A program made the translations under genes and the position numbers. The notes under the pieces are model-generated. The model saw only the letters and a program-made list of their open reading frames with translations, was not told the origin of the DNA and searched no databases. Below, piece by piece: positions 6,597 through 12,344 of a DNA stretch of 12,344 nt (position 1 is its first letter; every line of letters begins with the position of its first letter). The stretch is from Alphaproteobacteria bacterium (lineage in GTDB: Bacteria > Pseudomonadota > Alphaproteobacteria > Micavibrionales > Micavibrionaceae), in assembly GCA_030427765.1 (NCBI GenBank), contig JAUICS010000015.1, forward strand, positions 1 to 12,344, written 5' to 3'.

Positions 6597-7994
6597 TTAC
6601 ATATGTATCGGGCGTTTGTGAACGGCGAGGGCAGCTTCCTTCACAACCTCTTGCAATGTCGGATGGGCATGACAAGTACGTGCGATGTCTTCTGCGCTTG
6701 CACCAAATTCCATGGCAACGCCGATTTCGGCGATAAGGGTTCCGGCCTCCGGCCCCACAATATGGGCGCCCAGAACGCGGTCAGTTTTCTTATCGGCCAG
6801 AAGTTTTACAAACCCGTCTGTTGAGTTCATTGCACGGGCGCGGCCGTTGGCCATGAACGGGAATTTTCCGACGCTGTATTCTACGCCTTCTTCCTTAAGT
6901 TGCTCCTCCGTCTTTCCGATGGATGCAATTTCCGGCCATGTGTAAACCACACCGGGGACAAGATTGTAGTCAAGGTGACCGGATTGTCCGGCGATCATTT
7001 CGGCAAGGATAACGCCTTCTTCTTCAGCTTTGTGCGCCAGCATCGGACCGGCGATCACATCACCGATTGCATAGATGCCATCAACATTGGTTTTGAAACC
7101 GTCTTTGGTCACAATGCGGCCGCGATCATCAGTTTCAACACCAACATCTTTAACGCCCAATCCGTCTGTGTATGCCTTGCGGCCAACGGCAACAAGAACA
7201 ATGTCCGCGTTCATTTTCTCGGCCTTACCGCCTTTTGCGGGCTCAAGCGTCAGGGCAACGCCCTTCGCCGATTTCTTGGCTTCGGTGACCTTTGTGCCCA
7301 GTTTGAATGTGATGCCTTGTTTGGAAAGGATTTTGCGGGATTCTTTACGGATTTCCCCGTCCATACCCGGTAAAATTTCATCCATGAATTCAATGACGGT
7401 AACGTCTGCACCTAAACGTTGCCAAACCGTACCCATTTCAAGGCCGATAACGCCGCCGCCAATAACAACCATTGATTTCGGCACTTTCGGCAGTGTTAAT
7501 GCGCCGGTGGAGGATACGATTTGTTTTTCATCAATATCAATGCCCGGAAGGGATACAACATCGGAACCTGTGGCAATAATGATATGTTTTGCGCCGTATG
7601 ATTTTTTATCAACCTGAACCGTGCCGGGTTTTGTGATTTTTCCAGTGCCTTTCAACCAATCAACTTTGTTTTTCTTAAATAAGAACTCGATACCTTGCGT
7701 ATTGGCGGCAACTACTTTGTCTTTGTGGCCCATCATGGTTTTCAGGTCGAGTTTCACGCCGGAGACTTTAATGCCGATTTCGGCGAAATGTTTATTGGCT
7801 TCTTCAAATTTTTCAGAGTCGCTAAGTAGAGCCTTTGAAGGTATACATCCGACGTTCAGGCATGTTCCACCAAGTGTACCGCGTTTTTCAACACATGCCA
7901 CGGACATACCAAGCTGGGCACAGCGAATGGCACATACATATCCGCCAGGGCCGGCACCAATAACAATTACATCATAGTTTTTTTCAGAAGCCAT
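6597..7994 (-). CDS. lpd: dihydrolipoamide dehydrogenase (E3)
   Basis: This is the FAD-dependent E3 subunit of 2-oxoacid dehydrogenase complexes (pyruvate, 2-oxoglutarate) and possibly the glycine cleavage system; it reoxidises dihydrolipoyl groups and reduces NAD+. The 465-aa protein has an FAD-binding GxGxxG (GAGPGG, 13-18), the redox disulfide C45-LNVG-C50, an NAD-binding GGGVIGLEMG, the second FAD motif around GIYAIGDV, and the C-terminal catalytic H444-P-T-L-Q-E449. Length is normal. The start at 7994 (MASEKNYDVIVIG) is chosen because GGAG lies 10 nt upstream and the FAD fold begins at once; a frame open to 8045 adds 17 residues (MFQRKTNP...) with no ribosome binding site. The gene stands alone here, without the E1/E2 genes it commonly follows. 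Confidence 0.97.
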   Translation of the reverse strand: MASEKNYDVIVIGAGPGGYVCAIRCAQLGMSVACVEKRGTLGGTCLNVGCIPSKALLSDSEKFEEANKHFAEIGIKVSGVKLDLKTMMGHKDKVVAANTQGIEFLFKKNKVDWLKGTGKITKPGTVQVDKKSYGAKHIIIATGSDVVSLPGIDIDEKQIVSSTGALTLPKVPKSMVVIGGGVIGLEMGTVWQRLGADVTVIEFMDEILPGMDGEIRKESRKILSKQGITFKLGTKVTEAKKSAKGVALTLEPAKGGKAEKMNADIVLVAVGRKAYTDGLGVKDVGVETDDRGRIVTKDGFKTNVDGIYAIGDVIAGPMLAHKAEEEGVILAEMIAGQSGHLDYNLVPGVVYTWPEIASIGKTEEQLKEEGVEYSVGKFPFMANGRARAMNSTDGFVKLLADKKTDRVLGAHIVGPEAGTLIAEIGVAMEFGASAEDIARTCHAHPTLQEVVKEAALAVHKRPIHM

Positions 7995-8004
7995 TATTCT
8001 ATTA

Positions 8005-8008
8005 CTCC
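8005..8008 (-). promoter_or_regulatory. ribosome binding site fixing the lpd start
   Basis: GGAG on the minus strand lies 10 nt before the ATG at 7994-7992. The in-frame ATG at 8015 and the ATG at 8045 have no comparable site. Confidence 0.7.
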
Positions 8009-8013
8009 GGTTC

Positions 8014-8046
8014 ATTGTTCTGGGGTTCGTTTTTCTCTGGAACAAT
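8014..8046. promoter_or_regulatory. 7-bp inverted repeat before lpd
   Basis: ATTGTTC (8014-8020) and GAACAAT (8040-8046) are a perfect inverted pair separated by 19 nt. In the lpd leader this would be a hairpin ending just upstream of the Shine-Dalgarno; as DNA it could be a regulator site. There is no T-run, so it is not a typical terminator. A chance match is possible. Confidence 0.3.
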
Positions 8047-8077
8047 ATTTATCAAGTTTGAAATGGGATGGATAGAT

Positions 8078-8413
8078 TTATTCGTCACTTTCTTTCGAAA
8101 AACGTGCATCCATTTTTTCAAGTGTAGGTTCGAATTGGTCATCAAACCCGTCTTCAAGGTAATATGTATCCATGATACGTTTGCGCACGTCCTCCGGCGG
8201 TTTATTACCATATCCATGTTCGATAATATCCCCGTATTCGTCGGGATCGAAATTGTCATCCGAAATGGCTGCACGAAATAAGTCGTATTTACGGCCCGGA
8301 ATGGATAAATAGGCCCAGAATGCCTCACCGCTCTCATTCTTACCGTTTATGTAGCCGATAAAATATAGTTCCGTGTCATCATCGTTGTTGTTGTTATCGG
8401 GTGTTTTATTCAT
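8078..8413 (-). CDS. small acidic protein of unknown function
   Basis: The product is a 111-aa hydrophilic, strongly acidic protein with no signal peptide or membrane segment, so probably cytoplasmic. It starts with an Asn/Asp-rich stretch, followed by a more ordered core (YFIGYINGK...AFWAYLSIPGRKYDLFRAAI, about 17-50) that looks like beta strands ending in a helix. An acidic C-terminal half follows, with aromatic residues (about 55-111). I do not recognise the family. The start is 14 nt after the stop of the giant gene, indicating cotranscription, although no clear Shine-Dalgarno is present. A second frame at 8002-8337 overlaps it; this one is preferred because it fits the operon spacing and has balanced, protein-like composition. 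lpd follows after 83 nt. Confidence 0.7.
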   Translation of the reverse strand: MNKTPDNNNNDDDTELYFIGYINGKNESGEAFWAYLSIPGRKYDLFRAAISDDNFDPDEYGDIIEHGYGNKPPEDVRKRIMDTYYLEDGFDDQFEPTLEKMDARFSKESDE

Positions 8414-8427
8414 AAGAATATGTGTTT

Positions 8428-11400
8428 TTACGAAGGCGTAGGCGCCGAAATACCTTGGGTACGTGAATTTGTGGCGGAAAGGGCGTTATGTACCTTTCGT
8501 CCAAGCGTACTGATTTGCGCATTAAATTCAACACCTGTCGCAATATCAAATGCCTTTGTCGCCAGATAACCGTATTGCGTATTGTGTAAAGATTTCCCCA
8601 TGTTGACGAACAGGTTGAAGAGCGGTTTGACTGTCTCTTCTTCCATTTTCTTGGCGACTTGCTGCTGAATATTTTCATGAATTGGCGTTTCGCCGCGCTG
8701 AACCGCCTCAATCATAGTTGTTTTATACATGTTCTGTACGTAAACACGGCGGAATGCGGACCATGCCAAATATGCGGCTGCGGCCGATGCAACCGTCCAG
8801 AATGTCGGGTTGGCAACTGTCACGGCGGCGGCAATTACGAACGCGGTATCTAATGTTGTGGTTGTGTTTTGTGCGCCAAATGCCTTGTTTGAAAGGGCGT
8901 AATCGGCAATTAACCGGAACGGCGTTGTTGCGGTCGCAAGGGCAAAGTCCCAAATCTCGCTAAGGGCACCACCCACAAAACCGACCACGCCAGCGGATGT
9001 ATTGTAATCCTTTGAAATGCGCATCAATTTGCGTTGCTTGAAACCATAATTGTCGTCGTGATTAAGTCTGTAATTGTCACCCTTAATGACATGCAGTCCG
9101 TGTTTATCGAATTCAAAATGCGGCAGATCTTTCAAGAAGCGGAATAATGTATTTATCTGTGATGTTGTTTTAAATTTATCCTTGATCGTGGCAAGTAAGG
9201 CGGTTGTGCCGGCGGCCGCGAGACCCAAACCAAGAACGTTTACCTGGGTTCCGACGACGGGCAGGGCAATCAGGAAACCAACATTCGAGAATGTAAATGC
9301 AATACCAAGTGATGCAATCAATGCAAAACGGAACGCCATGCCGTGACGGCGGAAGAACCAGACGGTATTGCTAAGTGGAATATCGTCTTTTGCCTTGTGA
9401 AGTGAGGCAAGCTGGTCCGTACGCTCATTGTCTTTACCTGAGCCCGTTGTCTGGGCGAGCCGTGTTTCCGCCTTGATAATCGCGCTTTTTAACTGCGCAT
9501 GCAGAACGTACCGTTCGGACTCGTCTGCAATTCTTGCGAATTTCTTATTGTTAAGGATCTCTGCCTTTTTACGGCGGATTTCCTCGAGTTCTTGTTGGAT
9601 AGTTGTTTGTTGTTCGCTCAGAGCTGTTGCGTCTTCACTAGCAATTCCATGCGCATCAATTTTTCCTTGAATGTCTTTCAGCGTATTTTCCAAGCGTAAG
9701 ATATCGTATCGCACAGCCAGACATTCATACATTTCTTCGGCCAGTTTTCCGGATGGGAATTTGTCCGAATCTTTCTTGAAGAATTGTCTGTATTTTCCGA
9801 GCTTATTACTGCTTTTCTTCAAATTATGAATAGCAAGGTCGTCATCCAGCCCGTATTTTTGTGCGATTTCGGATGTGTAGTTCAACAGGATATGCCCGTA
9901 ACATTTCTCAATAGCCTCGGCCCTGTCCTGCGCAATTTTTAGGCGCCATGTGAAGAACGGGTTGATGGAGGCCAGCATTTTGAAGTCGAATGCAAAGTGA
10001 AACCCGCCGGACACGGTTAAACCTGCATCACCAACTGCTTCGGATACGGCTGTTTTGCCAAGCAGGTTTTCGGTATCATCATTCGTCATGCGGAAGTTTT
10101 CGCGGTATGCAATCAACTGAGAGAATGTGTTGATAAGGCGGAAGATAAATGATGCGCCGGCTTTTAAACTGACTTCATTACCATTAACGGCGGCATGAAT
10201 GGCCTTGAATAATGGTTGTAACGGGGCCACAACCTGATGCGGTTCATCCGGATTTGTGAAATATCCGCCCAAGACCATGGCACTCACCAGTTTTCGTTTC
10301 TTACCGAAAATCCAGTCAGCCTGTTTCATGTAGGCAAGTTCAATGCCGTTTTCGGCAAGGGCGTCAATCTCGTTATTGACGCCTATCTTTTTGCCTTGTT
10401 CGCGTAATTTTACCTTCAATACGGCAATACCCTGGCCGATTTTTGAACGGATGGCGCGTTCGATCGCTTCTGCATCTTCACCTAATGTCGGGCTTTGTTT
10501 CGCATGTTTTTTGGCGTAGTGCACCATTTCTTCGGATATTTCATCCAGAAGCGCCTCATCATGCATTTGGCGGGCTTTTGCCTCTTCAATTGTAATATCG
10601 CCCTTGGCGGCGCTGTAGTAGTTATCGATGGTTTTGTTATAGAGGTCCTTAAACATGGAGCCTTCCCACTCCATGTCAGTTTCTTCGATGAATTGAAGAA
10701 GTGTACGGTCCGTAAACGGTATATCGACCAATTCATCCTCAGGCGTAAATCGTCTGGATGTGCCTGTTTTTGCCGCTGTTTCTTGTGAATTCCGGCTGAT
10801 TTCACGACGTTCTTCGCGATCGCGCTCGTCCTGATAATATTCCGCAATTGTTACAGGATGCGTTGACTTGAATTTGTATGTTTCACCACAAATTTTTGAG
10901 AATACATATTGGAGTGTATAACGGTCATCATCTTCCTCGATATGCTGGGCGTTACGTAGTTTGCCATCATCATCGATTTTTCCGACGGCACGCATTGTCG
11001 ACATATCGAAACTGGTGTTCAAACGCTCAAACACATCGAACAGTTTTTCGTCGAAGCGGCTCTCGTAGTGGTCGCGTGTTTCCGGATCTGGTGAAACCTG
11101 ATCAAGGATCATGCCGACTTCTTCTGCAAAACGCTCTATTTTGTCACTATCCCAGCCCTCTAAATATCCGGCATCACGAAGTTCATGCAGGCGTACGCGC
11201 ACTTCGTCCAGTGCCGGGCCGGTGCTAATGCCGTTTTCAACGATGTCGCGAATACGGCGCAGAACACTTTCTACGGCCGGGCTTTTATCACGAAGATTAT
11301 TTCCAAGCAGTTCGCCCAGATATTCCCCCATATCATGTAAAAAGGCCTGTTTAATGCGGAATTTTGATGATTTTTCAAGCAGGTCGACTTGGGCGTCATA

Positions 11401-12344
11401 CTCATCCTGTGTAATTTTTCCTTCGTTCAGCAAGCTTTCAAAACGACGGATTACCGTATCACGTACACCAACGATGGTTACAACCGTACGGATACCGTGG
11501 TCACCAGTGTTGTGAAGATATTGTTTTACGCGGTCATCGATAAGTTCATTCCCGTACCCGCGCATGATCGTGCCGAGTGTCCCGAGGGCGGTGCTGTAAA
11601 ATTCAATTTCTTCGGAACTTAAGTTTAAACTGTGTTTTACGTTCAGGTACGAGAGTTTCAGAGAGAAACTTAAATGCTGGAATATCGGGTCAACGATGTT
11701 GTGAATGGTGTTTACGCTTTCACGGTAGCGTTCTTCACTCGGCATCGAATGTACAAGCAGGGAAATCAGGGCATCGATCCCTTCGTACATGGATGCAGTG
11801 CTGCCACGGTAACGGCTGGCTTTACGGTGCTGACCTATAAAGTAAATAAGGTCTTTAAAATCAATGTCCTCAATATCATCCGGATTTAAAAGCAAGTGAC
11901 GAATACGCTTGAATCCATCCAGATATTCCTTTGGACGCTCCGGCATATCGATATGAAGCTGGTCATCAATAAGCGCATCCCCGTGATTGATTGCGCCGAG
12001 AAGCATTTGCTTCGTCTGTGACAGGGACGATTTTACAAATTTCTTGAAATCGGCAGAAATCGTATATGTATTTTCGCGTAGCGTGTCCGGTTTGCGTTTC
12101 AGGTGCGGCAGTTTGCTGGCAATTGTTTTGGATACCGCATCATCCGGCCATAATTCTTCTGCCGGATTTTCTTCATTTACTCGATCCAGAAGATCATTTG
12201 CCTGATGTGCGCGGCGGGCATTTGATTTTTGTGAACGGCGAATACCGTCTTTCGCAAATTCGTTAAGCGTGTCCGACCCATCATCTTGGGCTATCACGTT
12301 GTCTATATAACGGATAATGTCATCGATTCGTTTCTGAAGATCGG
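8428..12344 (-). CDS. giant helical protein with C-terminal membrane region, 5' partial
   Basis: I do not recognise this protein. At least 1304 codons are present. The frame stays open past the GTG at 12297 to the window edge, reading DLQKRIDDIIRYIDN into IAQDD, which looks like coding sequence, and that GTG lacks a ribosome binding site, so the true start is outside. Counting from the GTG, residues 1-980 are hydrophilic, charged and probably mostly helical. Residues about 283-308 (LLNEGKITQDEYDAQ) resemble a SHOCT-like helical hairpin. Residues about 860-950 are a likely coiled coil. Hydrophobic segments follow at about 988-1005, 1010-1035, 1101-1120 and 1148-1180, then a polar tail of about 110 residues. 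Only three cysteines were noticed, which fits a cytoplasmic body tethered to the inner membrane. No enzyme motif (Walker A, protease, nuclease) was seen. It probably shares an operon with the small acidic protein. Confidence 0.9.
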   Translation of the reverse strand, partial: DLQKRIDDIIRYIDNVIAQDDGSDTLNEFAKDGIRRSQKSNARRAHQANDLLDRVNEENPAEELWPDDAVSKTIASKLPHLKRKPDTLRENTYTISADFKKFVKSSLSQTKQMLLGAINHGDALIDDQLHIDMPERPKEYLDGFKRIRHLLLNPDDIEDIDFKDLIYFIGQHRKASRYRGSTASMYEGIDALISLLVHSMPSEERYRESVNTIHNIVDPIFQHLSFSLKLSYLNVKHSLNLSSEEIEFYSTALGTLGTIMRGYGNELIDDRVKQYLHNTGDHGIRTVVTIVGVRDTVIRRFESLLNEGKITQDEYDAQVDLLEKSSKFRIKQAFLHDMGEYLGELLGNNLRDKSPAVESVLRRIRDIVENGISTGPALDEVRVRLHELRDAGYLEGWDSDKIERFAEEVGMILDQVSPDPETRDHYESRFDEKLFDVFERLNTSFDMSTMRAVGKIDDDGKLRNAQHIEEDDDRYTLQYVFSKICGETYKFKSTHPVTIAEYYQDERDREERREISRNSQETAAKTGTSRRFTPEDELVDIPFTDRTLLQFIEETDMEWEGSMFKDLYNKTIDNYYSAAKGDITIEEAKARQMHDEALLDEISEEMVHYAKKHAKQSPTLGEDAEAIERAIRSKIGQGIAVLKVKLREQGKKIGVNNEIDALAENGIELAYMKQADWIFGKKRKLVSAMVLGGYFTNPDEPHQVVAPLQPLFKAIHAAVNGNEVSLKAGASFIFRLINTFSQLIAYRENFRMTNDDTENLLGKTAVSEAVGDAGLTVSGGFHFAFDFKMLASINPFFTWRLKIAQDRAEAIEKCYGHILLNYTSEIAQKYGLDDDLAIHNLKKSSNKLGKYRQFFKKDSDKFPSGKLAEEMYECLAVRYDILRLENTLKDIQGKIDAHGIASEDATALSEQQTTIQQELEEIRRKKAEILNNKKFARIADESERYVLHAQLKSAIIKAETRLAQTTGSGKDNERTDQLASLHKAKDDIPLSNTVWFFRRHGMAFRFALIASLGIAFTFSNVGFLIALPVVGTQVNVLGLGLAAAGTTALLATIKDKFKTTSQINTLFRFLKDLPHFEFDKHGLHVIKGDNYRLNHDDNYGFKQRKLMRISKDYNTSAGVVGFVGGALSEIWDFALATATTPFRLIADYALSNKAFGAQNTTTTLDTAFVIAAAVTVANPTFWTVASAAAAYLAWSAFRRVYVQNMYKTTMIEAVQRGETPIHENIQQQVAKKMEEETVKPLFNLFVNMGKSLHNTQYGYLATKAFDIATGVEFNAQISTLGRKVHNALSATNSRTQGISAPTPS

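Noticed and set aside
6466..6675. Minus-strand 69-codon frame
   Set aside because: It translates the intergenic repeats (VIAR..TKQSR-like peptide) and overlaps the lpd 3' end.
6900..7373. Plus-strand 157-codon frame inside lpd
   Set aside because: It is antisense to a clearly recognised lpd gene and has no RBS or recognisable motif.
7995..8045. N-terminal extension of lpd starting at 8045
   Set aside because: There is no ribosome binding site, and 17 extra residues precede a standard E3 N-terminus; the start at 7994 has GGAG at good spacing.
8002..8337. 111-codon minus-strand frame overlapping the small acidic gene
   Set aside because: It overlaps 8078-8413 in another frame, has odd basic/hydrophobic composition and would run to within a few bases of the lpd start. 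The acidic frame fits the operon spacing better.

Overview
The window looks like chromosome of an alphaproteobacterium with moderate GC. The evidence is the gene order signal peptidase II, DUF3035/BamF-type lipoprotein and a pair of M16 peptidases (an order I associate with this class), an alphaproteobacterial-style flagellin, a consensus CtrA box (TTAA-N7-TTAA) ahead of that flagellin, and intergenic palindromes of the GTCATCC...GGATCCA type seen in many alphaproteobacterial genomes. A Micavibrio-like or Rhodospirillales-like lineage would fit, but that is an inference from protein style only.

Left part (1-4233, minus strand): an envelope operon reads lspA, then a DUF3035/BamF-like lipoprotein overlapping it by 23 nt, then a secreted catalytic M16 metalloprotease, then a membrane-anchored M16 paralogue that has lost its zinc site. 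Another gene may start at position 19 and run off the left edge. LspA would mature the lipoprotein encoded next to it. The two M16 proteins probably form one active/inactive unit in the periplasm.

Middle (4234-6596): a 182-nt divergent intergenic region carries a candidate CtrA box and a weak sigma28-like promoter. It is followed by a 605-aa flagellin with two Flagellin_IN-type inserts, on the plus strand. The flagellin ends in three tandem stop codons, then a long interrupted hairpin and a perfect 8-bp terminator. The remaining about 230 nt before the convergent lpd gene is a stack of intergenic repeats: a CACAGAG repeat, two opposed GTCATCC palindromes, a second CACAGAG repeat in inverse orientation, and a GTCATTGC...CAATCC-type repeat.

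Right part (6597-12344, minus strand): a giant unrecognised protein of at least 1304 codons, still open at the window edge, has a long helical body, a coiled coil and a C-terminal membrane region. It is followed 14 nt later by a small acidic unrecognised protein, and then by dihydrolipoamide dehydrogenase, which here stands apart from the E1/E2 genes it usually accompanies. The giant protein and its small neighbour are the least explained part of the window. No RNA gene, CRISPR array, transposase or phage gene was seen.
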